A DNA stretch of 64,000 nt from Mycobacterium malmoense. GTDB lineage: Bacteria; Actinomycetota; Actinomycetes; Mycobacteriales; Mycobacteriaceae. Under the pieces are notes generated by a model. The model was not told the DNA's origin, searched no databases, and saw only the letters and a program-made list of their open reading frames with translations. A program made the translations under genes and the position numbers. The DNA lies in the NCBI RefSeq assembly GCF_019645855.1, contig NZ_CP080999.1, positions 2,604,001 to 2,668,000 of the forward strand. Direction: 5' to 3'. This document shows, one piece after another, positions 17,566 to 23,775 of the stretch; within the stretch, counting starts at the first letter, position 1, and every line of letters starts with the position of its first letter.

Positions 17566-17983
17566 AATCCCGTGATTGTTCCAAAGTGGCGATGAGCGTG
17601 CATCCGTTCTGGCCAACGAGACTTTAACGGAAGCTGGCCAATGGCTTCCCGCGCGATGAAATTCCAATGGACCCGTACGTCGGAGCGATTTTCAGCCATT
17701 CCCAATCGTTTTGAAGGCGGCAGCTGACGCGGGCCGGCCCCGGCGCTGGCCATGGCGACTCAGCGCGCGCCGAGACCCCCAAAACGTTTCAGCCTCGCGG
17801 ACTAGCGGCCGGCACACCGAATCGAAGCGTCTGCCTGTGGTGTTGTTCACTGCCCGAAAAGGCGGGTCCTCGTGATGCCCGCTGGATTCCTCAGCCTTGT
17901 CCCGGGCGCATATGACGCGAATTTGCTGCGACGCGAGCAGATCAGCGACGGTTCCGGCAACGGACGTGAGACGGTATAAGCCT
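17566..17983. other. Gene-free stretch upstream of the 17984 gene
   Basis: About 418 bases separate divergent genes. Candidate reading frames here lack ribosome sites and family similarity, and no palindrome or RNA gene was recognised. It presumably holds the promoters of the DUF732 gene and of the 17984 gene. Confidence 0.4.
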
Positions 17984-18541
17984 ATGCAGAATCTCGATTA
18001 TGTCACCTACGAAGAGTTCGGCCGCAGGTTCTTCGAGGTCGCGGTCACGCCCGAGCGCGTCGCCGCCGGATTCGCCGACATCGCGGGCAGCGAGTTCGCG
18101 ATGGAGCCGATCGCTCAGGGTCCCGGCGGGATTGCCAAGGTCAGCGCCAACGTCAAGATCCACGAGCCGAAAGTAACCCGGCGTCTGGGTGACAGCATCA
18201 CCTTCGTCATCCACATTCCGTTGTCGATCGATCTGCTGCTCGACCTGCGGCTCGACAAGCAACGGTTCGTGGTCTCCGGAGACATCGCATTGCGCGCCAC
18301 CGCGCGAGCCGCCGAGCCGCTGCTCCTGGTTGTCGACGTCGCAAAACCGCGGCCTTCCGACATCACCGTCAACGTGTCGTCCAAGTCCTTCCGCGGTGAG
18401 GTGCTGCGCATCCTGGCGGGCGTCGATGGCGAGATCCGGCGATTCGTCGCACAGTACGTCGCCGACGAGATCGACGCACCGCATTCGCAAGCCGCGCAGG
18501 TCATCGACGTGGCTCACCAGCTTGAGCAGTCCTGGCCCTAA
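17984..18541 (+). CDS. Conserved mycobacterial hypothetical protein
   Basis: A 185-residue protein (MQNLDYVTYEEFGRRFFEVA). Its central part alternates beta-strands (SITFVIHIPLSIDLLLDLRL, LLLVVDVAKPRPSDITVNVS) and it has a helical C-terminus (RRFVAQYVADEIDAPH). The pattern suggests a lipid- or ligand-binding beta-barrel/BPI-like fold, but I cannot name a family. No signal peptide is present. The start at 17984 is chosen because the upstream in-frame extension is low quality. An SRPBCC protein follows in the same direction. Confidence 0.75.
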   Translation: MQNLDYVTYEEFGRRFFEVAVTPERVAAGFADIAGSEFAMEPIAQGPGGIAKVSANVKIHEPKVTRRLGDSITFVIHIPLSIDLLLDLRLDKQRFVVSGDIALRATARAAEPLLLVVDVAKPRPSDITVNVSSKSFRGEVLRILAGVDGEIRRFVAQYVADEIDAPHSQAAQVIDVAHQLEQSWP

Positions 18542-18649
18542 GCCGAGCGGATAGCCGGCCGCGGGTTTATCGGCTCGGCGCGCCCGGGTATGCAACGGCG
18601 ACGGTCGGCCCCGCATTGGCCGAGGCAGTCGGGTAAGGAGCGATAAGAC

Positions 18650-19078
18650 TTGGCGCGCGTAGATGTTTCGATGTCATCGGATGTGGGATCGGGGACCGCC
18701 TGGAAGCTGGCTTCCGACCTGCGTCGATTCGATGAGTGGATGACGATTTTCGACGGCTGGCGCGGCCCGGTTCCGTCAACGGTCGGGGAGGGCACCCGCG
18801 TCTCGTCGTGCATCAAGGTCAAGGGCTTCCGCAACGTCGTGCACTGGACGGTCACCCATTACGACGAGCCGAAATCGATTGAGCTGCAAGGCCGCGGTCG
18901 GGGCGGGATTCGAATTGCGGTAGCGATGACCGTCACCCACGACCATCCCGGATCGAATTTTCACCTCACCGCCGAGCTCAAGGGCGGGCTGCTCGGCGGC
19001 CCGATCGGAGGCCTGGTCGCCAGGGTCCTCCGCTCCGACGTGCGCAAGTCGGTGAACAACCTGGCCGCGCTGCGATAA
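18650..19078 (+). CDS. SRPBCC family protein (polyketide cyclase/START-like)
   Basis: A 142-residue helix-grip-fold protein. It has the N-terminal strand VDVSMSSDVGSGTAWKLASD, then DEWMTIFDGWRGP, and the C-terminal helix GLVARVLRSDVRKSVNNLAAL that caps the hydrophobic cavity. Such proteins bind or cyclise hydrophobic ligands. The start is a TTG at 18650 with AAGGAG about 9 nt upstream. It lies 108 bp after the 17984 gene in the same direction, so the pair may be cotranscribed. The ligand is unknown. Confidence 0.82.
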   Translation: MARVDVSMSSDVGSGTAWKLASDLRRFDEWMTIFDGWRGPVPSTVGEGTRVSSCIKVKGFRNVVHWTVTHYDEPKSIELQGRGRGGIRIAVAMTVTHDHPGSNFHLTAELKGGLLGGPIGGLVARVLRSDVRKSVNNLAALR

Positions 19079-19285
19079 ATTCGGCGGCGCGGACCCGGCT
19101 ACCCGCACCGGCCGTTCTCGTTCGGCGTCGCGGATCCGCCTGCGGTCCATGGCAAGCCACGCCAGCCCGGCCCCGAAGGCCAGCAGTCCGACGATCGCAG
19201 CGGCAACAACGACGAGCCCGGGCGCTCGCTTTACACCCCGCGGCGCCCGACGAGTGGTCACGGCGCCGCGCGTGACGTGCCGCAT
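18776..19285 (-). CDS. Possible small single-span membrane protein (start supported, end uncertain)
   Basis: The start has a perfect AGGAGG 5 nt before ATG 19285. The first 70 residues contain a basic N-terminus, one clear membrane span (LVVVAAAIVGLLAFGAGLAW) and a basic, charged tail. After about 19080 the frame continues antisense through the SRPBCC gene without a stop, which is implausible for real coding. A lost stop codon or frameshift near 19075 would explain this. Only the N-terminal part is supported, and function is unknown. Confidence 0.35.
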   Translation of the reverse strand: MRHVTRGAVTTRRAPRGVKRAPGLVVVAAAIVGLLAFGAGLAWLAMDRRRIRDAERERPVRVAGSAPPNLSQRGQVVHRLAHVGAEDPGDQASDRAAEQPALELGGEVKIRSGMVVGDGHRYRNSNPAPTAALQLNRFRLVVMGDRPVHDVAEALDLDARRDAGALPDR

Positions 19286-19332
19286 GAGCGCCTCCTCAGA
19301 AGACGCATTCGTTCCCCCGGCTGCCCGAGCTG

Positions 19333-20289
19333 GTGGGTCACCGCGGCGCCGGTCCCACCGACTGCGCGCACTGGTCGTGTGACAACTGGGACGCGATCGC
19401 CGCCGAGGTCGCCGCGGCCCAAGGCATCAGCCATGCCATGGCGTCGGGGCAGATGTATCTGGCGGTGGCGCTGCGCGACCGGCTGCCCACGGTAGCGGCG
19501 TTGTTCGCCGAGGGCACGATCGGCGCGCGGCTGGCCTCAGCACCGATCTGATCAAAGACCCGAGACGCTGCGCATGGTCGATGAGGCGCTGGCCGCCGAC
19601 GCCACACACTTCGGGCCGCTGTCGGTAACCAAGACCGCCGCTGCCATCGACGCCGTCGTTGATCGCCACGACCCGGCGGCCCTCCGTCGCGGCCGGGCCG
19701 GCGTGCGTGCGCGCCACGTGGCGATCGGCCCCGCCGACAACGACTCCCCGACCGCATCCCTGTGGGGTTCGCTGCTGATCACCGACGCGACCGTGTTGGA
19801 CCGCCGACTCACCCACATGGCCGAGCGGGTCTGCCAGGACGACCCGCGCACCCTCGACCAGCGCCGTGCCGACGCCCTGGGGGCACTAGCCGCCGGGGCG
19901 GAAAACCTCGCGTGCGGCTGCGGCAGTGCGCAGTGCCGGGCAGGCGCCGACCCGCGCGCCGCCGCGGTGGTGATCCACGTCGTCGCCGACGCCGCGGCCC
20001 TCAAGGCCCACCCCGCCCCGCACCTCTCCGGCGCCGGCACCATCCCCGCGTCGATGCTGGCCGAGCTGATCGGTGGCGGCGCCAAAACCCAACCCCTGCG
20101 CCACACCGCCGACGCGCCACCCGAGCCGGGGTCTCGGCCCCTCGGCCCCACTCGAGCGGTTCATCCGTTGCCGCGATATGACCTGCCGGTTTCCCGGCTG
20201 CGACCGGCCCGCCGAATTCGCCGACATCGACCACACCATCGCCTACCCGCTCGGCCGACCCACCCGTCCAACGTCAGATCGCTCTGTCG
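19333..20289 (+). pseudogene. 13E12-family (DUF222-HNH) gene, 5' portion, frameshifted
   Basis: The sequence matches the mycobacterial REP13E12 protein family in pieces. WDAIAAEVAAAQGISHAM...LRDRLPTVAALF is in one frame to about 19545. VDEALAADATHFGPLSVTKT through HVVADAAALKAHP is in a second frame to about 20130. The HNH part CRFPGCDRPAEFADIDHT is in a third frame to about 20289. At least two frameshifts and an N-terminal truncation are needed. Its missing 3' end lies 1.8 kb further on at 22076-22378. REP13E12 genes are known integration targets for the phiRv1 prophage. Confidence 0.85.
20268..20289 (+). repeat. Left junction repeat (13E12 sequence duplicated at insert ends)
   Basis: The 13E12 reading frame reaches the SNxxxLCR position here and then departs from the family. 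The same 13E12 segment is found again at 22076-22096, where the gene resumes. The two copies differ at several bases, so the duplication is old or came from a related element. It looks like an attL-type end of the inserted cassettes. Confidence 0.6.
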
Positions 20290-20310
20290 TTATGACGGTG
20301 CGTCACTGGC

Positions 20311-20370
20311 AAAACAGCTGGTAGAAGTCATCGGTTGAGCCAGGGGTGTGGTTTGGAACATGTCAGGTGA
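20311..20370 (+). repeat. Cassette left-end repeat, copy 1 (core AAAACAGCTGGT)
   Basis: This begins with AAAACAGCTGGT and continues with AGAAGTCATCGG...GGGGTGTGGTTTG. A diverged copy with the same order of motifs is at 21217-21276. Each copy lies just upstream of a toxin-antitoxin pair, so it marks the leading end of each cassette. Confidence 0.6.
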
Positions 20371-20433
20371 CTCGCATCGGTGATACCCGATTGGGGTCCG
20401 GTGACACTCGAGTTATTGATCGTAAGCAGTACA

Positions 20434-20456
20434 ACATGCGCATGCCATGCGCATGT
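20434..20456. promoter_or_regulatory. Perfect 23-bp palindrome, VapB operator
   Basis: ACATGCGCATG is followed by one base and its exact inverse complement. It ends 8 bp before the antitoxin start codon. VapB antitoxins of the ribbon-helix-helix type bind such palindromes to autorepress their operon, so this is a confident operator candidate. Confidence 0.8.
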
Positions 20457-20464
20457 GATAGTTT

Positions 20465-20701
20465 ATGGCCATGGCAGTTGCGATTCAGATCAAAGATGTC
20501 CCCGAAGAAGTTCGCGACGCGCTGGCGGCCCGCGCCGAGGCGCGCGGCCAGTCCACCCAAACGTATCTGCGATCACTGTTGGAACGGGAGTACCAGGCGG
20601 GGCGCAACCGACAGCTCTTGGAGGCGTTGGCTGGTCATCGCAGCCTCGCTATGACAGCCGAGGAAGTGGCGACCGTCATCCGCGCCGACCGCGACGGGTG
20701 A
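20465..20701 (+). CDS. vapB: VapB/FitA-type antitoxin (ribbon-helix-helix)
   Basis: A 78-residue antitoxin. The N-terminal strand VAIQIKDVPEEVRDALAARAEARG is followed by QSTQTYLRSLLE, the FitA-like ribbon-helix-helix that dimerises on DNA. The C-terminal half (LAMTAEEVATVIRADRDG) would bind and block the toxin. It starts at ATG 20465 (or 20471) immediately after the palindromic operator, 10 bp upstream of vapC. It is part of cassette 1 inside the 13E12 gene and is intact. Confidence 0.88.
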   Translation: MAMAVAIQIKDVPEEVRDALAARAEARGQSTQTYLRSLLEREYQAGRNRQLLEALAGHRSLAMTAEEVATVIRADRDG

Positions 20702-20711
20702 GGTTCCTGCT

Positions 20712-21116
20712 GTGATCGTGGTGGACGCAGGCGTGCTGGTGTTGGCGCTCACGAGTGGCACCCCCCAAGGCGACGCGGCACGCGCAGTCCTGAACGGCGA
20801 CGACGGCTGGCTTGCGCCGGCCCACATGCCGGGCGAGGTGCTACGCACCCTGCACAAGGCCGTATTGCGCCAGCAATTGAAACCAGAGGACGCCGAGGCC
20901 GCCGCCGAGGCTGTCGCCGCACTCGCAATCGAGTACGTGCTTCCCGATGCACTGCTCCTGCGCACCGTCTGGGCCTGGCGGCACAACATCTCGATCTACG
21001 ACGGCCTGTATGTCGCTGTCGCCGCCGAACACTCCGCCGCCGTGATCACCCTCGACAGTCGGTTGGCAAGCGCCACTGATCAACTCGGTATACCTGTTGC
21101 GATCACTCTGCTGTAG
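20712..21116 (+). CDS. vapC: VapC toxin, PIN-domain ribonuclease
   Basis: A 134-residue PIN-domain protein with the acidic active-site set in place: D5 (MIVVD), E42 (PGEVLR), D97 (IYDGLYVA) and D115 (TLDSRL). VapC toxins cleave tRNA or rRNA to stop translation when VapB is degraded. It is encoded 10 bp after vapB, with a GTG start and GAGG-type ribosome site. All four residues and the normal length suggest an active toxin. The specific RNA target cannot be inferred from sequence. Confidence 0.92.
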   Translation: MIVVDAGVLVLALTSGTPQGDAARAVLNGDDGWLAPAHMPGEVLRTLHKAVLRQQLKPEDAEAAAEAVAALAIEYVLPDALLLRTVWAWRHNISIYDGLYVAVAAEHSAAVITLDSRLASATDQLGIPVAITLL

Positions 21117-21150
21117 GTCCGCCGGAGATACAGGGGCAGACGACTCGCAA

Positions 21151-21170
21151 GGGGGTAGATTCCCGACTTG
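21151..21170 (+). repeat. Cassette right-end repeat, copy 1
   Basis: GGGGGTAGATTCCCGACTTG follows vapC and matches the 20 bases at 22053-22072 with one mismatch. Each copy follows a toxin-antitoxin pair and is followed by a CAAC-containing 13E12-like segment. It marks the trailing end of each cassette. Confidence 0.75.
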
Positions 21171-21216
21171 CAACAAAGCTCAGGTTCGTTTGCCATTTCG
21201 GTCGTGGGTGCTCGAC

Positions 21217-21276
21217 AAAACAGCTGGTGAAGGCTTCGGCGAGGGTATGGGGTGTTGTTTGCGGCACGTGAGGTAA
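21217..21276 (+). repeat. Cassette left-end repeat, copy 2 (core AAAACAGCTGGT)
   Basis: The 12-base core is identical to the copy at 20311. The following bases (GAAGGCTTCGG...GGGGTGTTGTTTG) are diverged but collinear with it. It lies about 95 bases before the second toxin gene. Confidence 0.6.
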
Positions 21277-21324
21277 GTCAGTCGTTTTTGCCGGAATCCA
21301 CCCCGTACAGTCCCGTGCGTGCCC

Positions 21325-21338
21325 GCATACTTGTATGC
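21325..21338. promoter_or_regulatory. Palindrome GCATAC-TT-GTATGC upstream of toxin 2
   Basis: A perfect 6-2-6 inverted repeat lies 33 bp before the GTG of the second toxin gene, next to an AT-rich TACATTTGTCATACA stretch that could be the promoter. It is a likely binding site for the ribbon-helix-helix antitoxin encoded downstream. Confidence 0.55.
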
Positions 21339-21371
21339 CCAGATGCCATACATTTGTCATACACTGAGCGG

Positions 21372-21661
21372 GTGACCGAGTTGCACTGGCCCAGCGACGC
21401 GGTCACCCACATGTGGGACAAACACCGCACCACTGTCGAGATGGCAACCGAAGCCGTCAACGATCCCGACGTGGTGGGGGTTCATCCCCGACCCCAAAAG
21501 CCCGCTCGGGCAAAAGCAGCCGGTTCGTCGGATTCTCGCCGACCGCAGACGCAGTGCTCGTCGTCATCGTCGTTAGCCACCAGGACCGGCAATACGGCGC
21601 GAACTGTTGGCCGGCCAACGCCACCGATCAGAGCACATACCGGGAGAGGAACAACCAGTGA
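21372..21661 (+). pseudogene. BrnT/DUF4258-like toxin gene, frameshifted
   Basis: The GTG-initiated frame gives LHWPSDAVTHMWDKHRTTVEMATEAVNDPDVV. The family continuation SSRFVGFSPTADAVLVVIVV and CWPANATDQSTYRE is in another frame. At least one frame change between about 21475 and 21520 separates them. The pattern (short basic domain, RFVGFSP.ADAVLVVIVV core, toxin before antitoxin) fits BrnT-type ribonuclease toxins, but the assignment is moderate. Its stop overlaps the antitoxin GTG. Unless recoding occurs, no full toxin is made. Confidence 0.6.
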
Positions 21662-21975
21662 ACAACGAGCTCAGCAACCTACTCACCGAGGCACGCGAGC
21701 TGGAAGCCGTCGACAGCTCTGAATACACGACCGCATACACGACCGCGCCGGCCACCCACCCCAACCGCGAAAAGGCTCAAATCCTCACCGTGCGTCTCAC
21801 CGACGATGAGATGACCCGGCTACGTACCGCCGCCGCAGAACGCGGCCTACCGGTATCGGCCGTGGTGCGCACAGCCATCGCCCACGAACTGGCGCCACAA
21901 CCCGACGACGGGACCCGCGCACTCATCACCGCATTACATGACCACAACCTCGCCATCGTCAGAACAGCGAAGTGA
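21658..21975 (+). CDS. BrnA-like ribbon-helix-helix antitoxin
   Basis: A 105-residue protein. It has an acidic N-terminus (LLTEARELEAVDSSEYTTAY) and a C-terminal ribbon-helix-helix: AQILTVRLTDDEMTRLRTAAAERG, then LPVSAVVRTAIAHELA. The order toxin then antitoxin, with a 4-base stop/start overlap, matches BrnTA-type modules, in which the antitoxin represses its own promoter. The GTG at 21658 lies after GGGAGAGG. The antitoxin looks intact while its toxin partner is frameshifted, so it may persist only as a DNA-binding protein. Confidence 0.7.
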   Translation: MNNELSNLLTEARELEAVDSSEYTTAYTTAPATHPNREKAQILTVRLTDDEMTRLRTAAAERGLPVSAVVRTAIAHELAPQPDDGTRALITALHDHNLAIVRTAK

Positions 21976-22052
21976 CTGTGCCCCAATGGTTCACGGGTAA
22001 GCCCGCCGTGTCGATGATGCCTATAGGCGGCTGAGTCGTAAACCTGCGTAAA

Positions 22053-22072
22053 GGGGGTAGATTTCCGACTTG
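22053..22072 (+). repeat. Cassette right-end repeat, copy 2
   Basis: GGGGGTAGATTTCCGACTTG matches the copy at 21151-21170 in 19 of 20 positions. It ends 3 bases before the 13E12 reading frame resumes, so it forms the right boundary of the insert. Confidence 0.75.
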
Positions 22073-22075
22073 TCA

Positions 22076-22378
22076 GCAACCTCAAATGCCTCTGCGAAAA
22101 CACCACCTGCTCAAGACATTTTGGACCGGCTGGCGCGACGAACAACACCCCGACGGCACCATCCTCTGGACCTCACCTAGCGGGCCCCGCCCGGGCAGCC
22201 GGCTGCTATTCCCCGTCCTGTGCCTACCTACCGGCGAAATACCCTCTACCCCAAAGGAATATCGACCACCATCCGTGACCGCGCCATCATGATGCCCACA
22301 CGTCGCCGAACCCGCGACCAAGACCGCACCCTCAACAGCAACCACGTCGCCCAACGCAACCGCCCGCCACCCTTTTAG
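22076..22378 (+). pseudogene. 13E12-family (DUF222-HNH) gene, 3' portion
   Basis: This is the missing C-terminus of the gene that begins at 19333. SNLKCLC is followed, after loss of one base, by KHHLLKTFWTGWRDEQHPDG, PGSRLLFP and the terminal segment MMPTRRRTRDQDR...RPPPF with a TAG at 22376. The final histidines (KHH) of the HNH nuclease motif lie here, separated from the first half by 1.8 kb of toxin-antitoxin cassettes. The gene cannot make a nuclease. Its presence on both sides shows that the cassettes were inserted into one original 13E12 gene. Confidence 0.85.
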
Positions 22379-22379
22379 G

Positions 22380-22862
22380 CTAGGGCGGATCGCGTGGCAG
22401 CAACCGGCGCATCGGCCGGGTCTCGATGGCATTGATCGTCAGGGCCCGGCGGCTGATCCGCCAGCCCTCGTCGGTCAGCCGATAGTCGTCGTCGTAACGC
22501 AGATGCCAGACCACGTCGATCACCTCATCCCCGTGTCGGCTCCAGTGGTGCGCGACGCACGCGATGCGCCCCCTGGCCGTGCCGGCCGGGCTGGCCCCGT
22601 CGTAAACCTCACCGACGATCGCGTGCTCGGTACGGGTCACCGCGGCGACGGCGGCGACCGCCGTGGTGATGGCCTCCCGACCACGGTGGGAATGGACCGG
22701 GCCCAGCGCGGCCGGCGGCTCGGGCACCTTCAGTTCGGCCTCCACAGTGAAAATCTTTGCCACAGAATCGAATTGACGGTCATCGACGTTGGCCGCATAC
22801 CGGTGCACCAAATCGCTGAGGGCGATCCGATCGTCGACGGAAAGGGTCATCGAAAGGTTCAC
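22380..22862 (-). CDS. SnoaL-like/NTF2-fold protein
   Basis: A 160-residue cone-shaped alpha+beta fold protein. It has the N-terminal helix DRIALSDLVHRYAANVDDRQFDSVAKIFT, SHRGREAITTAV, and WHLRYDDDYRLTDEGWRISRRAL, as in SnoaL-like hydratases/isomerases and dehydratases. The GTG start overlaps the stop of the upstream LLM oxidoreductase (GTGA), so the two are translationally coupled and probably act on the same substrate. An ATG 12 bp downstream is an alternative start. Catalytic residues cannot be assigned with certainty. Confidence 0.82.
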   Translation of the reverse strand: MNLSMTLSVDDRIALSDLVHRYAANVDDRQFDSVAKIFTVEAELKVPEPPAALGPVHSHRGREAITTAVAAVAAVTRTEHAIVGEVYDGASPAGTARGRIACVAHHWSRHGDEVIDVVWHLRYDDDYRLTDEGWRISRRALTINAIETRPMRRLLPRDPP

Positions 22863-23764
22863 GACACCAGGGACAGCCGCTGCGCACAGGCCGACACGAC
22901 GTCTTTGGCCTGTTCGATGTCGGCGGTCGGTGGCATGGCCAACACGATCCGGTCGGCGCCCTGATCGACGAGGCTGCTCGCGCGCTCGGCATCGATCTTG
23001 GTAACCGCATGGCCCAGCGACACTTCCAGCCGCGCCGGGTCGCGGCCCGCCGCCGACGCCTCTTCACGCATCAGCGCGATCAGCGACGCGAGCGGGGGAC
23101 CGGTCACCCCGAGCGGCTGGAAGCCGTCTCCCAGCCGCCCGGCGCGGCGGGCGGCCGCCCGGCTGTGACCGCCGATATGAACCGGAAGCCCTTGGTCCGC
23201 AACCGGTTTCGGGTAGCACATGACGTTGTCGAAGTCGAAGAACTCGCCGTGATATGACGCCCCTTGCGGCCGGTCGGCCCACAGCGCCCGCAGGACGGCC
23301 AACTGCTCGTCGGCCCGCCTGCCCCGGCTGTCGAACTCCGCCCCGCAGGCCTCCAACTCCTCCTTGAGCCAGCCCACGCCCACGCACAGCCGCAGCCGTC
23401 CGCCGGACAGCGCATCGACGGTCGCGGCCCGTTTGGCGAGCACCACAGGATGGTGGTTGGGCAGCACCAGCACCCCGGTGGCCAGCCCGAGCCGGCTGGT
23501 GTGGCCGGCCAGAAACGCCAGGAGGTCCAGCGGGTCGGGGATGGGGCAGTCGGCCGCCAACCCCACCCGTCCGGAACTGTCGTAGGGGTAGACGCTGTCG
23601 TACCGGGTGGCCAGGACGGTGTGCTCGACGACGACGATCGATTCGAACCCGCACCGCTCGAGGTGGCTTGCGAAGCTCACCATCCAGTCGGGATCCGCGG
23701 TGACACCGTCGGCGACCGGGGCCACGACCCCTATTTTTGGCCCTATTGTTAGGGAAGCCTTCAT
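22859..23764 (-). CDS. LLM-class F420-dependent oxidoreductase
   Basis: A 301-residue TIM-barrel oxidoreductase. It contains SFASHLERCGFESIVVVEHTV, LAFLAGHTSRLGLATGVLVLP, DALSGGRLRLCVGVGWLKEE and LPVHIGGHSRAAARRAGRLGDG, the ordered signatures of the TIGR03619-type mycobacterial LLM family likely to use F420. It begins 11 bp after the malQ stop and overlaps the SnoaL-like gene, so malQ, LLM and SnoaL-like may be one minus-strand operon. The substrate is unknown. Confidence 0.88.
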   Translation of the reverse strand: MKASLTIGPKIGVVAPVADGVTADPDWMVSFASHLERCGFESIVVVEHTVLATRYDSVYPYDSSGRVGLAADCPIPDPLDLLAFLAGHTSRLGLATGVLVLPNHHPVVLAKRAATVDALSGGRLRLCVGVGWLKEELEACGAEFDSRGRRADEQLAVLRALWADRPQGASYHGEFFDFDNVMCYPKPVADQGLPVHIGGHSRAAARRAGRLGDGFQPLGVTGPPLASLIALMREEASAAGRDPARLEVSLGHAVTKIDAERASSLVDQGADRIVLAMPPTADIEQAKDVVSACAQRLSLVS

Positions 23765-23775
23765 GGCACCCGAAG

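Noticed and set aside
20289..22076. Insertion sequence or prophage as the interrupting element in the 13E12 gene
   Set aside because: No transposase, integrase or terminal inverted repeats were found. The insert contains only toxin-antitoxin genes and repeated end sequences.
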